This document shows, in pieces, positions 26,476-36,780 of a stretch of 64,000 nucleotides of DNA. How positions within the stretch are numbered: position 1 is the stretch's first letter; each line of letters starts with the position of its first letter. The translations under genes and the position numbers were made by a program. Below the pieces are notes generated by a model. That model did not search any database. It was not told the DNA's origin and saw nothing but the letters and a program-made list of their open reading frames with translations. This DNA is from Kosakonia oryziphila (GTDB lineage: Bacteria; Pseudomonadota; Gammaproteobacteria; Enterobacterales; Enterobacteriaceae). Where the stretch lies: the NCBI RefSeq assembly GCF_900094795.1, contig NZ_FMBC01000008.1, positions 1 through 64,000 of the forward strand. Reading direction: 5' to 3'.

Positions 26476-27564
26476 ATGAGCAACACTGATATTCGCGTTG
26501 TACCCGGCCCTGCCAATTATTATTCCCATGCCGGAAGCCTTGCGCGTTTACACGACTTCTACAGCGCAGAGCAGCTCGCGCGCGCGGTGTGGATCTACGG
26601 CGAACGTGCTTTTGCCGGGGCCAAAGCCTTTCTACCGCAAGGGTTCAACGCGCCGGGCGCAAAACACATTTTGTTTCAGGGCCATTGCAGCGAACGCGAC
26701 GTGGCCGAACTGGTTCAGCAATCCGGCGATGACCGCGCGGTGGTGATTGGCGTTGGTGGCGGCGCGCTGTTGGATACCGCCAAAGCGGTGGCGCGGCGCC
26801 TCGGTTTACCGGTAGTGGCGATCCCGACCATTGCTGCAACCTGCGCGGGCTGGACGCCACTGTCAGTGTGGTACAACGATGCCGGGCAGGCGCTACATTT
26901 TGAGATTTTCGACGACGCCAACTTCCTCGTCCTGGTCGAGCCGCAAATCATCCTCAATGCCCCGGCGGAGTACCTGCTGGCAGGTATCGGCGATACGCTG
27001 GCGAAGTGGTATGAAGCCGTAGTGCTGGCGCCACAGCCGGAAAACCTGCCGCTGACCGTGCGGTTGGGGATTAACGGCGCACTGGCTATCCGCGATGTAC
27101 TGTTGGGAAGCAGCGAACAGGCGTTGGCCGATCAACAGCGCGGCGAAGTAACGCAGACATTTCGTGACGTGGTGGACGCCATTATTGCTGGCGGCGGTAT
27201 GGTTGGCGGGCTGGGCGAGCGCTATACCCGCGTGGCGGCTGCACATGCCGTGCATAATGGACTGACGGTACTGCCGCAAACGGATAAATTCCTGCACGGC
27301 ACCAAAGTCGCTTACGGCATTCTGGTGCAGAGCGCCCTGCTCGGCCAGGATGATGTGCTGGCGCAACTGATCGACGCGTATCAGCGCTTCAACTTGCCCG
27401 CCACGCTGGCGGCGCTGGAGGTGGATATCAACAATCATGCTGAACTGGATAAAGTGATTGCTCACACTCTGCGTCCAGTGGAATCCATCCACTACCTGCC
27501 GGTAAATCTCTCCGCCGACACGCTGCGAGCGGCGTTTGAAAAAGTCGAGGCGCTGTCGCGCTAA
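26476..27564 (+). CDS. hcxA: hydroxycarboxylate dehydrogenase HcxA (YbdH)
   Basis: This 362-residue Fe/Zn-type (glycerol-dehydrogenase-like) alcohol dehydrogenase closely follows E. coli YbdH/HcxA, which reduces 2-oxo acids with NADPH. The nucleotide-binding GVGGGALLDTAKA is near 94-106. Metal-binding residues lie in GIGDTLAKWYE, AAAHAVHNGL and KFLHGTKVAYG. In E. coli it adjoins ybdL; here about 16 kb of mtn and transport genes lie between them. A possible MetJ site upstream would tie it to methionine oxo-acid metabolism. Confidence 0.93.
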   Translation: MSNTDIRVVPGPANYYSHAGSLARLHDFYSAEQLARAVWIYGERAFAGAKAFLPQGFNAPGAKHILFQGHCSERDVAELVQQSGDDRAVVIGVGGGALLDTAKAVARRLGLPVVAIPTIAATCAGWTPLSVWYNDAGQALHFEIFDDANFLVLVEPQIILNAPAEYLLAGIGDTLAKWYEAVVLAPQPENLPLTVRLGINGALAIRDVLLGSSEQALADQQRGEVTQTFRDVVDAIIAGGGMVGGLGERYTRVAAAHAVHNGLTVLPQTDKFLHGTKVAYGILVQSALLGQDDVLAQLIDAYQRFNLPATLAALEVDINNHAELDKVIAHTLRPVESIHYLPVNLSADTLRAAFEKVEALSR

Positions 27565-27571
27565 TAATAAC

Positions 27572-27612
27572 GCCGGATGGCGCTTATCCGGCAATAAGCG
27601 GCTATGCCGGAC
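27572..27612. repeat. REP-type palindrome after hcxA
   Basis: GCCGGATGGCGCTTATCCGGC followed by a second half-site TATGCCGGACA, directly after the hcxA stop. Confidence 0.75.
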
Positions 27613-27691
27613 ACTGAGCCAAAAAACAGATTGAAACTCTGCCACCTAATCGCTACGATTTTTAAAAAATCACACTGATTGAGGTGCCCAA

Positions 27692-27973
27692 ATGCCTGGG
27701 ACGAAAGTACTGACAGCGCATGTACCCATTGAACTCGCCGATAAAGTCGATTTACTTGCGGAAAGCAGCGAACGCTCTCGGGGCTGGATTATCAAGCGTG
27801 CGCTCGCGGAATATGTTGAGCGTGCAGAATTACGCCAGACCATGATCCAGCAAGGATTGGATGCCGTTGAACGCGGTGAAACCGTCAGCCATGCAGAAGC
27901 AGCGAACTGGCTTAAAAGTTTGGGGACGGCAAATCCACCGCCACTGCCAGGCGTTAAAAAACGGGGATGGTGA
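27692..27973 (+). CDS. ribbon-helix-helix antitoxin (CopG/ParD-like)
   Basis: This 93-residue protein has an N-terminal RHH DNA-binding fold (TAHVPIELADKVDLLAESS then RSRGWIIKRALAEYVE, about 8-45) and a flexible toxin-binding C-terminus. GAGG precedes ATG 27692. Its TGA is immediately followed by the toxin ATG, the usual antitoxin-first arrangement. It presumably represses its own promoter. A downstream PPPLPGVKKRGW tail is unusual for the short ParD type. Confidence 0.82.
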   Translation: MPGTKVLTAHVPIELADKVDLLAESSERSRGWIIKRALAEYVERAELRQTMIQQGLDAVERGETVSHAEAANWLKSLGTANPPPLPGVKKRGW

Positions 27974-28249
27974 ATGCAGTTAGAATGGACGCAATTCGCT
28001 CTTCAGGATGTAGAGAGACTGTCAAAATTCCTGTTTATCAGAAACCCTGAAGCAGCCCGCAAAGTTGTCATCATGTTGGCTGACGCCCCTGAAATGCTTT
28101 TACTACATCCGCAGGTTGGCCCACCGGATGAAAGCTGGTATCCGCGTGAAGTCCGTTCTTTGTTTGTTGGCAGTTATGAAATGATTTACGAGCTGACAGA
28201 CAGCCATATCATCATCCTGCGGATCTGGCATACAAAAGAAGACCGCTAA
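27974..28249 (+). CDS. RelE/ParE-family toxin
   Basis: This 91-residue protein has the ParE/RelE fold signature: LEWTQFALQDVERLSKFL, PEAARKVV, a conserved REVRSLFVGSYEMIYEL and the C-terminal IIILRIWHTKEDR. The target is probably gyrase (ParE-like) or ribosome-bound mRNA (RelE-like); the sequence does not settle it. It starts directly at the antitoxin stop. The pair is absent from E. coli K-12 at this position. Confidence 0.82.
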   Translation: MQLEWTQFALQDVERLSKFLFIRNPEAARKVVIMLADAPEMLLLHPQVGPPDESWYPREVRSLFVGSYEMIYELTDSHIIILRIWHTKEDR

Positions 28250-28281
28250 TGCTCATTGCCGGATGCTGACATAAAAACGCG

Positions 28282-28479
28282 TTAGCAGCAGCGCGCGCCG
28301 CCTTTACCGCCGTAGCGCGCATCCTGGCGTTCGCGGAAAAACTCCTCGTAGGTCATCGGCGTCTGATCCGGGTGCGTGACGCGCATATGCTCAACGTAGT
28401 TGTCATAGTCCGGCACGCCAATCATCATCTTCGCCGCCTGGCCCAGATATTTTCCGGCTTTTGAGAGCGTATCAAACAT
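28282..28479 (-). CDS. ybdD: YbdD/YjiX family small protein
   Basis: This 65-residue protein is typical of the family found beside CstA-type transporters: [47 protein letters not shown], ending in paired cysteines. It is likely an accessory factor for CstA pyruvate/peptide uptake. GGGGG precedes ATG 28479. It follows cstA, with a hairpin in between. Confidence 0.93.
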   Translation of the reverse strand: MFDTLSKAGKYLGQAAKMMIGVPDYDNYVEHMRVTHPDQTPMTYEEFFRERQDARYGGKGGARCC

Positions 28480-28490
28480 CTTTTCCCCCT

Positions 28491-28519
28491 AAGAAAACCC
28501 TCTCCCGCATGGGAGAGGG
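28491..28519 (-). terminator. hairpin with T-tract between cstA and ybdD
   Basis: On the minus strand CCCTCTCCC-ATGC-GGGAGAGGG is followed by TTTTCTT. The stem is 9 perfect pairs. It would reduce, but need not stop, transcription into ybdD. Confidence 0.75.
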
Positions 28520-28527
28520 GGAAACCA

Positions 28528-30633
28528 TTAATGGGCGCTTTTTGCGTGGCCGACAATCTGTTCAAGATCCTCCGGCATCGGTTCGTACGGCGTCTCTTTC
28601 GCCGTCGGTTCATTCACCTTCAGCGCCGCCAGCGCAGTTTTCAGCGAATAAAACGCCAGTACCACCACAACCACCATAAAGAAGATAGTCAGCCCGGCAT
28701 CAAGACGGTTATTAAATACCAGTTGTGCCAGTTGCGACTGAGTATACTGCGCCGGAATGTTACCGCTGTCGATCATCGCCTGGAATTTATTGGCGATAGC
28801 CAGGAAGCCGACTTTACCATCCGGGCTGAAGGCTTTCTGCCAGCCAGCGGTCAACGTACACACCAGCAACCAGGCGGTCGGCACTAATGCCACCCACGCA
28901 TAACGCTGGCGTTTCATTTTAAACAGCACCACCGCGCAAAGCATCAGCGCCATACCTGCCAGCATCTGGTTGGCGATACCAAATAGCGGCCACAAAGTGT
29001 TGATGCCGCCGAGCGGATCAACCACGCCCTGATGCAGGAAGTACCCCCACGCCAGCACGCACAGCGCTGTCGCCAGCAGGTTGGCAGACAGCGACTCAGT
29101 CCGTTTCAGGTTCGGCGAGATAACGCCCAGCAGATCCTGCAACATAAAGCGCGCCGCGCGCGTACCGGCATCAACCGCCGTCAGAATAAACAGTGCTTCA
29201 AACAGAATGGCGAAGTGATACCAGAACGCAACGCCCATCATGCCACCGAGCGCGCCGTGCAGAATGTACGCCATCCCCACCGCCAGCGTCGGCGCACCGC
29301 CCGCCCTTGAGATGATCGACTGTTCGCCCACTTCATTGGCAATCTGCGTCAGCGCATCTGGCGTGATGGTAAAGCCCCAGCTACTGACCACCTGCGCCGC
29401 CGAGGCGACAACATCCGCCGTGCCTGCGGGTGCCAGCACTGCCATCGGGCTGTTCATCGCGAAGTAAACGCCCGGATCGATGATGCACGCCGAGACCAGC
29501 GCCATGATTGCCACAAACGACTCCATCAACATACCGCCGTAACCGATAAAACAGGCTTGCCCTTCGCTGGCGAGCATTTTCGGCGTGGTGCCGGAAGAGA
29601 TCAGCGCATGGAAGCCGGAGACCGCGCCACAGGCGATGGTGATAAACAGGAACGGGAACAGGTTGCCAGTCCATACCGGGCCAGTGCCGTCGACAAACCT
29701 GGTCAGCGCCGGCATGGTTAACGTTGGGCGCATAATCAAAATGCCAATCGCCAGGCCAATAATGGTGCCAATTTTCAGGAAGGTGGAGAGATAATCACGC
29801 GGTGCCAACAGCAGCCACACTGGCAGTACCGAGGCAATAAAACCATAGCCCACCAGTATCCACGTTAGTTGCACGCCAGTGAAATCAAAGAACGGCGCCC
29901 AGGTCGGGCTGGCGGCAACCCAGCCGCCGGAAATAATGGCAAATACCAACAGCACGAGGCCAATCACCGACACTTCGCCGATGCGTCCGGGGCGCAGATA
30001 GCGAATATAAATACCCATAAAAATGGCGAGCGGAATGGTGAATGCTACGGTGTAGGTGCCCCACGGGCTGTGGGTCAACGCTTTGACGACAATCATCGCC
30101 AGTACCGCAAGGATAATCACCATGATCATAAAAGTCGCCACCAGCGCAATCACGCCGACGGTCGATCCCATCTCTTCTTTTACCATCTCGCCGAGCGAAC
30201 GCCCATCGCGGCGGGTCGAGATAAACAGCACCATAAAGTCCTGCACCGCCCCGGCCAGCACCACGCCTGCGAGGATCCAAATCATACCAGGCAGATAACC
30301 CATCTGCGCCGCCAGTACCGGCCCTACCAGCGGCCCTGCCCCGGCAATTGCCGCAAAATGGTGACCGAACAGCACTTTTTTATCCGTCGGCACATAGTCG
30401 AGGCCATCGTTATGCCGTACCGCCGGGGTCATGCGCGTAGGATCAACCTGCAACACATTTTTGGCGATATAGAGGCCATAAAACCGGTAAGCAATAAGGT
30501 AAATACAGACGGCAGCAACCACGATCCACAGTGCATTGATCTGTTCGCCGCGATTGAGCGCGATATAGCCGAGGGCAAAGGCTCCAACGAGGGAGAATAT
30601 TGCCCAGATAAGGTATTTCCCTGGGTTGTTCAT
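28528..30633 (-). CDS. cstA: pyruvate/peptide transporter CstA
   Basis: This 701-residue inner-membrane CstA-family protein with about 16-18 helices is induced by carbon starvation and takes up pyruvate and possibly peptides. Family landmarks are GHHFAAIAGAGPLVGPVLAA, the cytoplasmic RDGRSLGEMVKEEMG, GAVSGFHALISSGTTPKML and FEALFILTAVDAGTRAARF. Length and sequence match E. coli CstA. cAMP-CRP control is known there; no clear CRP site stands out in 30634-30760. Confidence 0.96.
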   Translation of the reverse strand: MNNPGKYLIWAIFSLVGAFALGYIALNRGEQINALWIVVAAVCIYLIAYRFYGLYIAKNVLQVDPTRMTPAVRHNDGLDYVPTDKKVLFGHHFAAIAGAGPLVGPVLAAQMGYLPGMIWILAGVVLAGAVQDFMVLFISTRRDGRSLGEMVKEEMGSTVGVIALVATFMIMVIILAVLAMIVVKALTHSPWGTYTVAFTIPLAIFMGIYIRYLRPGRIGEVSVIGLVLLVFAIISGGWVAASPTWAPFFDFTGVQLTWILVGYGFIASVLPVWLLLAPRDYLSTFLKIGTIIGLAIGILIMRPTLTMPALTRFVDGTGPVWTGNLFPFLFITIACGAVSGFHALISSGTTPKMLASEGQACFIGYGGMLMESFVAIMALVSACIIDPGVYFAMNSPMAVLAPAGTADVVASAAQVVSSWGFTITPDALTQIANEVGEQSIISRAGGAPTLAVGMAYILHGALGGMMGVAFWYHFAILFEALFILTAVDAGTRAARFMLQDLLGVISPNLKRTESLSANLLATALCVLAWGYFLHQGVVDPLGGINTLWPLFGIANQMLAGMALMLCAVVLFKMKRQRYAWVALVPTAWLLVCTLTAGWQKAFSPDGKVGFLAIANKFQAMIDSGNIPAQYTQSQLAQLVFNNRLDAGLTIFFMVVVVVLAFYSLKTALAALKVNEPTAKETPYEPMPEDLEQIVGHAKSAH

Positions 30634-30773
30634 AGCGGTTATCCGTGTGAGAAACAGAGAGATGTTACATTTTGTATCTATATCAACCCACGGCTTTTAA
30701 CAACTTTAGAACATGGGAAATTTGCCCTGCAACCAGGTATTTACATGATTGTGTTAGCGGGATCGCAAGAATG

Positions 30774-30795
30774 CCCTCTCCGCGACAGGAGAGGG
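30774..30795. repeat. CCCTCTCC-type hairpin after entH
   Basis: CCCTCTCC-GCGACA-GGAGAGGG, the same stem sequence as the cstA/ybdD hairpin. It lies between the entH stop and the cstA promoter region. It could help end the entCEBAH transcript, although the T-tract is poor. Confidence 0.6.
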
Positions 30796-30800
30796 ATAAA

Positions 30801-31214
30801 TTAGCCGAGCACGGTGGTACTCAGGCGGCAGGTACAGCAGCGACGCCCCTGCTCGTCAAACACCACAATTTCCCAGCACTGGTTTTGCCGCCCAAGATGC
30901 AGCGGTTGGCAGACACCGCGCACTTTCCCCTCGGCAACCGGGCGGTGATGCGTGGCGTTTAACTCGGAGCCGACCACGCACTGGCCATCACGCGTCATCA
31001 TATAGCCCGCCATTGAGCCAAGCGTTTCCGCCAGCGCCGCCGATGCGCCGCCGTGCAACAAGCCAAACGGCTGATGGGTGCGGGCATCGACCGGCATTTC
31101 GGCCTCGATAAAATCGTCGCCGATGCGGGTATAGAGAATAGCCAGATGCGCCACCAGCGTGTTTTCACTGCTGGCATTTAGTTCCTCAAGGGTTAGGTGA
31201 CGTTTCCAGATCAT
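30801..31214 (-). CDS. entH: proofreading thioesterase EntH
   Basis: This 137-residue hotdog-fold thioesterase releases wrongly loaded acyl groups from EntB/EntF during enterobactin synthesis. The conserved [17 protein letters not shown] (His54, Glu63 region) and the [14 protein letters not shown] strand are present. It is the last gene of entCEBAH, starting 1 base beyond the end of entA. Confidence 0.95.
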   Translation of the reverse strand: MIWKRHLTLEELNASSENTLVAHLAILYTRIGDDFIEAEMPVDARTHQPFGLLHGGASAALAETLGSMAGYMMTRDGQCVVGSELNATHHRPVAEGKVRGVCQPLHLGRQNQCWEIVVFDEQGRRCCTCRLSTTVLG

Positions 31215-31970
31215 CTACGCCCCCAGCGTTGAGCCGCCATCCACCACAATATCCTGCAAGGTGATATGGCTGGCCAGATCGGACGCCAGAAACAGTACGG
31301 TATTCGCCACTTCCTGCGGCCTGGCGATTTTGCCCAGCGGAATGCCGAGCTTGAACTGCTCGCCAAAGCCACGAATGCGCTGCTGTTCAGCAGCATCACT
31401 CGCCCACAACGTGCGTTGCATATCGGTGTCTGTCGAACCCGGCGAAACGACATTACAGCGTACACGGCTTGCCGCCAGCTCAAGGCCGACTGTCAGCGCC
31501 AGGCTTTTCAGCGCGGCTTTCGACGCGCCATAAGCACTCATGCCGATACGTGGCGTATGAGCCGCATCAGATGCCACTGTGACGATCGCCCCACCCTGCT
31601 GACGTCGAAACTGCGCCATCGTCTGCTGAAACAGGTTGAACGCGCCGCCAACATTCACAGCAAAGGTGCGCTGCCAGGCTTCTGCGCTCAGCGCATCGGT
31701 GGCGCCTATATGCAAAACCCCGGCGGCATTGACCAACACGTCCAGCCGTTCGTTCTGCGCCAACAGGCGTTTGCAGACAGCTTGCGCCTGCGCGGCATCC
31801 GCAATATCCACCGTTTCACAGGAGAAGGGATAATCACTGCCGGGAAAGGCCAGATCGAAGCCAGTAACCTGCGCCCCCGCCGCAACAAAGGCCAGTGCGG
31901 TAGCATAACCGATACCCTTCCCGGCGCCGGTCACCCATACAGTTTTGCCGATAAAATCCAGGCGGGTCAT
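31215..31970 (-). CDS. entA: 2,3-dihydro-2,3-dihydroxybenzoate dehydrogenase EntA
   Basis: This 251-residue SDR oxidises 2,3-dihydro-DHB to 2,3-dihydroxybenzoate with NAD. TGAGKGIGYATA is the cofactor motif, NAAG lies near 81 and YGASK is the catalytic Tyr-Lys pair. I chose ATG 31970 because it overlaps the entB stop by one base (TAATG) and gives the family start; the in-frame position 32003 lies inside entB. Part of entCEBAH. Confidence 0.96.
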   Translation of the reverse strand: MTRLDFIGKTVWVTGAGKGIGYATALAFVAAGAQVTGFDLAFPGSDYPFSCETVDIADAAQAQAVCKRLLAQNERLDVLVNAAGVLHIGATDALSAEAWQRTFAVNVGGAFNLFQQTMAQFRRQQGGAIVTVASDAAHTPRIGMSAYGASKAALKSLALTVGLELAASRVRCNVVSPGSTDTDMQRTLWASDAAEQQRIRGFGEQFKLGIPLGKIARPQEVANTVLFLASDLASHITLQDIVVDGGSTLGA

Positions 31971-32821
31971 TATTTCACCTCGCGCGCGAGCAGCGCCCAC
32001 CACGCATCAATGGTCGGTTTTTTCGCCAACATAATAAAATCGATATCGCTGTGGACTTTGCGCCAGCGGGCGGCAAGCGCCATCATGCGCACGGAATCCA
32101 GACCGTAGTCGATCAGGTTCTCGTCATCCAGCGGTTCGTCGGATTCATCCAGCAGCGGCAATACTATTGCGCGCAGCGCTGCTTTGCTGCCCGGTACCGA
32201 CAGCAGTTGCTGGGTGAGCACCACACGGCCGGAACGCCCGGCGACATATTTCAGCGACATCAAATGTTCTTCGCGGCTGAAATCCGCTAACGCATCGGCC
32301 ACCATAAACGGCTTGATATCACGCATAAACGCATCCGTGGCGGTGGTCATACAGCCAATGTGCGAATAGACCCCGGTGATCAGCAACTGGTTGCGCCCGC
32401 ACTCTTTCAACATCTGCTCCAGCGGCGAGCGATGAAACGCGCTATAGCGCCACTTCACCAGTACTGTATCGGCTTCATCGGGGGTTAGTTCGCCGACAAT
32501 TTTCTGCTGCTCCGGCGAACGGGTCAGTCCCGGCCCCCACATATCATTCAGTAACGCACGATCCTCATCGCTCTGCTCTTTTGGCTGCGCGGTGTAGTAA
32601 ACCGGGATGCGCTGCTGTTTGCAGAACGCGCGCAACGCAGCAATGTTCGCGACTACCTGTTGCATCATCGGGCTGTTATCGCCCCAGAAGCTAACAAAAT
32701 AGTCCTGCATATCATGAATCAGCAGCGCCGCGCGCCCCGGCTCAAACGGCCAACTGACTTTGTTCTGCGGAATATCGGTCGCAGCAGGCAGCGCGTAACC
32801 CTGTAATTTTGGAATAGCCAT
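31970..32821 (-). CDS. entB: isochorismatase / aryl carrier protein EntB
   Basis: This 283-residue two-domain protein has an N-terminal isochorismatase (catalytic Asp in LLIHDMQDYF near 37, Lys in LVKWRYSAF, Cys in HIGCMTTA). The C-terminal aryl carrier domain has the phosphopantetheine Ser243 in DYGLDSVRMM. It makes 2,3-dihydro-DHB and then carries activated DHB to EntF. Ser243 is the target of EntD. Coupled to entA. Confidence 0.97.
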   Translation of the reverse strand: MAIPKLQGYALPAATDIPQNKVSWPFEPGRAALLIHDMQDYFVSFWGDNSPMMQQVVANIAALRAFCKQQRIPVYYTAQPKEQSDEDRALLNDMWGPGLTRSPEQQKIVGELTPDEADTVLVKWRYSAFHRSPLEQMLKECGRNQLLITGVYSHIGCMTTATDAFMRDIKPFMVADALADFSREEHLMSLKYVAGRSGRVVLTQQLLSVPGSKAALRAIVLPLLDESDEPLDDENLIDYGLDSVRMMALAARWRKVHSDIDFIMLAKKPTIDAWWALLAREVK

Positions 32822-32831
32822 CTTCTCTCCT

Positions 32832-34430
32832 TTACGCAGTGGCGCGCCCGGCCAGCCACTGACGTAACTGTTTTTTATCCACTTTGCCGACCGGCGTTAG
32901 CGGTAGTGCCTCCAGGCACTCCACGCGATCCGGCAGCTTATATTCCGCGACGCCCAGTTCACGCAGGTAACGACGCACAGCAACGGCACGCAGCGGTTCT
33001 TTCACTACCAGGCATGCGCAGCTTTTTTCCCCCAGCAGGCTATCTTCCATGCTCACCAGTGCGGCATGGATAACCGACTCGTGGCGCAGCAGCAGGTTTT
33101 CTATCTCCTCGGCAGCGATCTTCTCGCCGCCACGGTTGATCTGATCTTTTTCCCGCCCCTGCACGGTGATGTAGCCCTGCTCATCCATTGAAATCAGATC
33201 GCCGGAGCAGTAAAAACCATTCGCGTCGAAGGCGCTGGCGTTATGCTCGGGGCTATTGAAATAGCCGCGGAAGGTGTACGGCCCGCGTGTCATCAGCCGA
33301 CCGACATGGCCTGGCGGCAGCCGATTACCATGTTCATCCGCCACCCACACTTCATCATCCGGACACATCGGACGGCCCTGCGTATGGATAACGCGATCAA
33401 AGGGATCGTCCAGCCGGGTGTAGTTCACCAGCCCTTCGGCCATGCCAAACACCTGCTGCAACTGGCAGCCGAGTTCCGCCGGAATACGCGCTGCCAGCGT
33501 GGCTGACAACCGCGCGCCGCCGACCTGTAACAGTTTGAGCGATGTCAGTTGCGCATTGCTGCCCCACTCGGCAATCGCCTGCAACCACAGGCTTACCGCA
33601 GGTGGCACCAGCGCAGTGACGGTAATCCGGTGCTTTTCGATCAGCGGGAAGCAGAGTGTGGCGCTCGGATCGGCAGCCAGCACCACGCAACCTTGCGCGA
33701 GAAAGACGCCCAGCGCGCCGGGAGAACTCATCGGGTAGTTGTGCGCTGCGGGCAGTGCGCATAAGTAGCGGGTTTGCGCGGTGAAACCGCAAATCGCGTT
33801 GCTGCACGCAATGCTGTAGTAATAATCGTTGTGGGTGCGAGGGATAAGCTTCGGCGTGCCGGTACTGCCGCCGGAAAGCTGGAAAAACGCCACTTCATCG
33901 GTCGGTGTCGGCGTGGCGACGAAGTTACCCGCCGGGCGGGCAATCACCGCGTCCAACGCGCGCTCGCCCTGTTCGCCACGCAACAGCACCACGCGAACGG
34001 AATCCAGCGTGCGAATAAAAGCGTCATCGGCAAACAGCCCGTGATCGCGATTGGCAATTAGCAGCGCCGGTTTGATCTGGGCGGCATAGGCGGCTAGTTC
34101 GCTGCGCTGATGGCTGAACAGCGCATTCACTGGCGCAACGCCGAGTTTCAGCAGAGCAAACAGCGTGATGTAGAACTCCGCCACATTGCCCAGTTGCACC
34201 AGCGCGGTCTGGCCGCGCGCGATCCCCTGCATCTGTAAGCTGCACGCCAGATTATCGGAAGCCTGATGCAGTTGACGGTAGCTCAACGCGCACTCGCCAT
34301 CGATCACCGCCGTGGCATCGCTGTGCGCATGACGGGTCAAAATGTCAGTGAGCGGCAGATCCTGCCAGTACCCTTTTTCGCGGTAACGACGGGCGAATTC
34401 TTCCGGCCAGCGGGGAAAAGGAATGCTCAT
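32832..34430 (-). CDS. entE: 2,3-dihydroxybenzoate-AMP ligase EntE
   Basis: This 532-residue stand-alone adenylating enzyme activates DHB and loads it on EntB. The P-loop-like [16 protein letters not shown], the hinge region [31 protein letters not shown] and a C-terminal catalytic Lys in [14 protein letters not shown] are visible. The N-terminus [16 protein letters not shown] matches E. coli EntE. It lies between entC and entB with gaps of about 10 bases. Confidence 0.97.
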   Translation of the reverse strand: MSIPFPRWPEEFARRYREKGYWQDLPLTDILTRHAHSDATAVIDGECALSYRQLHQASDNLACSLQMQGIARGQTALVQLGNVAEFYITLFALLKLGVAPVNALFSHQRSELAAYAAQIKPALLIANRDHGLFADDAFIRTLDSVRVVLLRGEQGERALDAVIARPAGNFVATPTPTDEVAFFQLSGGSTGTPKLIPRTHNDYYYSIACSNAICGFTAQTRYLCALPAAHNYPMSSPGALGVFLAQGCVVLAADPSATLCFPLIEKHRITVTALVPPAVSLWLQAIAEWGSNAQLTSLKLLQVGGARLSATLAARIPAELGCQLQQVFGMAEGLVNYTRLDDPFDRVIHTQGRPMCPDDEVWVADEHGNRLPPGHVGRLMTRGPYTFRGYFNSPEHNASAFDANGFYCSGDLISMDEQGYITVQGREKDQINRGGEKIAAEEIENLLLRHESVIHAALVSMEDSLLGEKSCACLVVKEPLRAVAVRRYLRELGVAEYKLPDRVECLEALPLTPVGKVDKKQLRQWLAGRATA

Positions 34431-34439
34431 CTTCGCTCC

Positions 34440-35615
34440 TCAGTGCAGACCAAATGCGTTCAACATGGTGGTCAGTTTCACCCCGGTTTCGCGCCACTCC
34501 GCCAGCGGCGAGGAAGCAGGCACAATACCGGCGCCGGCAAACAGCCGGACATTGTTTTCATGAATACGGGCGCAGCGGATAGTCACCACCCATTCACCAT
34601 TTCCTTCGTCATCACACCAGCCGACAATGCCGCCGAACAGTTCCCGATTGAACGGTTCCAGCCCGGCAATCAGTTTTTTTGCCGCCTGATGTGGGAAACC
34701 GCTCAGCGCCGGTGTCGGATGTAGCAGACAGGCGAGCGTCGTGGCGTTTTCCCCCGCCAATGCTGTGCCTTCAATTGGCGTCGCCAGATGCCATAACGTG
34801 GGCGTGGTCACCAGTTGCGGGAAATCTGGCAAGGTCAGAGAGCGGCTGCGCGGTTGCAGCACTTTTTTCATCGCCTGCGTCACCAGCTCGTGCTCGTGAC
34901 GGTCTTTTTCCGACGCCAGTAACTTGTTGCCTGCTTCGCGATCCAGCATGTCATCCGGCTGGCGACGGGCGGAACCTGCCAGCGGCAGCGAACTGAAATG
35001 ATCACCCTCTTTGCGCAGCAGCAGCTCCGGGCTGGCACCCAGTAGCGCGCCGCCATCCGGCAACGGAACGTGGAAGTTGAAACTGGCCGGGTTCTGGGCA
35101 ATCAATCGCTCCAGCAATACACCACTGTCAATGTGGCTGTCGGCGGTAATATCTATCAGGCGGGAAAGCACCACTTTATCCACTTCCGGCGTGGCGGTCT
35201 TCTGCGCCGCGCACGCCACCATCTGCATGAAGGTGTCCTGCTCCGGGATTTCGCGTTGCTTGACAATATTCGGCATGTTGCTGGCGCTGAAATAGCGGGC
35301 AGAACGCTGGCGCGCCGGGCGGGAGAAGGTTTGCCATGACGCCGGAATAAACAGCGTCGAAGGTTGCGTGGTATCGAACGGGATCGCGCCGACCATCACC
35401 GGACGGACAACGCCCTGCGCTTTCGCATCGGCAAAGGCCTGCGCCAGTTTGGTCTGGAAGGCGCTCTCTGGGGAATCTCCGCCGACGGCAGGTTCAGAGA
35501 AACGGGCAACGTATCCAGAGGTTATAAAACTGCGGTACGGCGACATAAACAAAAACTGATCTGCGGCCAGTGTCTTCGCAGACTGCTGGATGTCCTCAGC
35601 CTGGGACATATCCAT
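34440..35615 (-). CDS. entC: isochorismate synthase EntC
   Basis: This 391-residue chorismate-binding enzyme, the same length as in E. coli, converts chorismate to isochorismate. Family motifs include [47 protein letters not shown] and the Mg-binding ELFGGIVGW and [15 protein letters not shown] 35615 follows GGAGG by 5 bases; the in-frame start at 35636 is upstream of that site. First gene of entCEBAH, behind a Fur box shared with fepB. Confidence 0.97.
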   Translation of the reverse strand: MDMSQAEDIQQSAKTLAADQFLFMSPYRSFITSGYVARFSEPAVGGDSPESAFQTKLAQAFADAKAQGVVRPVMVGAIPFDTTQPSTLFIPASWQTFSRPARQRSARYFSASNMPNIVKQREIPEQDTFMQMVACAAQKTATPEVDKVVLSRLIDITADSHIDSGVLLERLIAQNPASFNFHVPLPDGGALLGASPELLLRKEGDHFSSLPLAGSARRQPDDMLDREAGNKLLASEKDRHEHELVTQAMKKVLQPRSRSLTLPDFPQLVTTPTLWHLATPIEGTALAGENATTLACLLHPTPALSGFPHQAAKKLIAGLEPFNRELFGGIVGWCDDEGNGEWVVTIRCARIHENNVRLFAGAGIVPASSPLAEWRETGVKLTTMLNAFGLH

Positions 35616-35640
35616 ATCATCCTCCAAAAAAACCATAAGT

Positions 35641-35659
35641 GATTTTAATAATCATTATC
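35641..35659. promoter_or_regulatory. Fur box between entC and fepB
   Basis: GATTTTAATAATCATTATC matches the 19-base Fur consensus at 16 positions. It sits in the divergent entC/fepB control region, with further NAT-type repeats toward 35690. Confidence 0.88.
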
Positions 35660-35803
35660 ATTTGTTTTTCACATTGATAAGATAAAAAGTTATTGCCCAC
35701 GCTGTCAACAGCAGATTCTTCTTCTGCGCCGCTAATGCTTGCATCCCTTTCATACAATAAGGAAAATGAGAAGCATTAACATCAACAAAACAGGACGCCA
35801 TCC

Positions 35804-36763
35804 GTGAGATTGTCTTTTTTGTTCCGTAAGTCCTTAGTGGTTCTGGGTATTTTTGTTTCAGGATTAACCTCAGTGAGCGCCGCCGAATGGCCTCGCCAGG
35901 TCACCGATAGCCACGGTACGCATCAACTCGACAGCAAGCCGCTGCGCATTGTGTCAACCAGCGTCACTCTTACCGGTTCGCTGCTGGCGATTGATGCAGC
36001 GGTGATTGCCAGCGGTGCGACCTCGCCGAATAACCGTTTTGCCGACGCACAGGGCTTTCTGCGTCAGTGGGGTGACGTAGCGAAACAACGCAACGTCGCG
36101 CGTCTTTACATTGGGGAACCGAATGCCGAGGCCGTTGCCGCTCAGATGCCGGATCTGATCCTTATCAGCGCCACTGGTGGCGATTCCGCCCTCGCCCTGT
36201 ACGACCAGCTTTCCACCATCGCGCCAACGCTGGTCATCAATTACGACGACAAAAGCTGGCAGGCGCTGCTCATCCAGCTGGGTGAAATCACCGGGCAGGA
36301 AAAACAGGCCGCTGTGCGCATTAGCGAATTCAACCAGCAACTGGCCGACGTCAAAGCGCGAATGAAACTGCCGCCGCAGCCGGTTACTGCGCTGGTTTAT
36401 ACCCCCGCCGCACACAGCGCCAACCTGTGGACCCGCGACTCCGCGCAGGGCAAGTTGATGCAGCAACTGGGCTTCACCCTTGCGCCGTTACCGGCTACGC
36501 TGCAAACCAGCCAGAGCCAGGGTAAACGCCACGATATCGTGCAATTGGGCGGAGAAAACCTTGCCTCCGGGCTGAACGGTGAAGCGCTGTTCCTGTTCGC
36601 CAGCGATCAAAAAGATGCCGATGCGCTGAACGCGAATCCGCTGCTCGCGCATCTGCCTGCGGTACAGAACAAACGCGTTTACGCCCTCGGTGCAGAAACC
36701 TTCCGCCTGGACTACTACAGCGCCACCCGCGTGTTGCAGCGTTTAGCGGCGCTGTTTGGCTAA
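35804..36763 (+). CDS. fepB: ferric enterobactin periplasmic binding protein FepB
   Basis: This 319-residue class III binding protein has a signal peptide (about 1-26, ending VSA). It carries Fe-enterobactin from FepA/TonB to FepDGC. Landmarks are the [10 protein letters not shown] start of the mature domain, [18 protein letters not shown] and the [16 protein letters not shown] region. The start is GTG 35804, 8 bases after AGGA; no in-frame ATG fits. Divergent from entC. Confidence 0.95.
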   Translation: MRLSFLFRKSLVVLGIFVSGLTSVSAAEWPRQVTDSHGTHQLDSKPLRIVSTSVTLTGSLLAIDAAVIASGATSPNNRFADAQGFLRQWGDVAKQRNVARLYIGEPNAEAVAAQMPDLILISATGGDSALALYDQLSTIAPTLVINYDDKSWQALLIQLGEITGQEKQAAVRISEFNQQLADVKARMKLPPQPVTALVYTPAAHSANLWTRDSAQGKLMQQLGFTLAPLPATLQTSQSQGKRHDIVQLGGENLASGLNGEALFLFASDQKDADALNANPLLAHLPAVQNKRVYALGAETFRLDYYSATRVLQRLAALFG

Positions 36764-36780
36764 TCCGTCTGCCGGATGGC

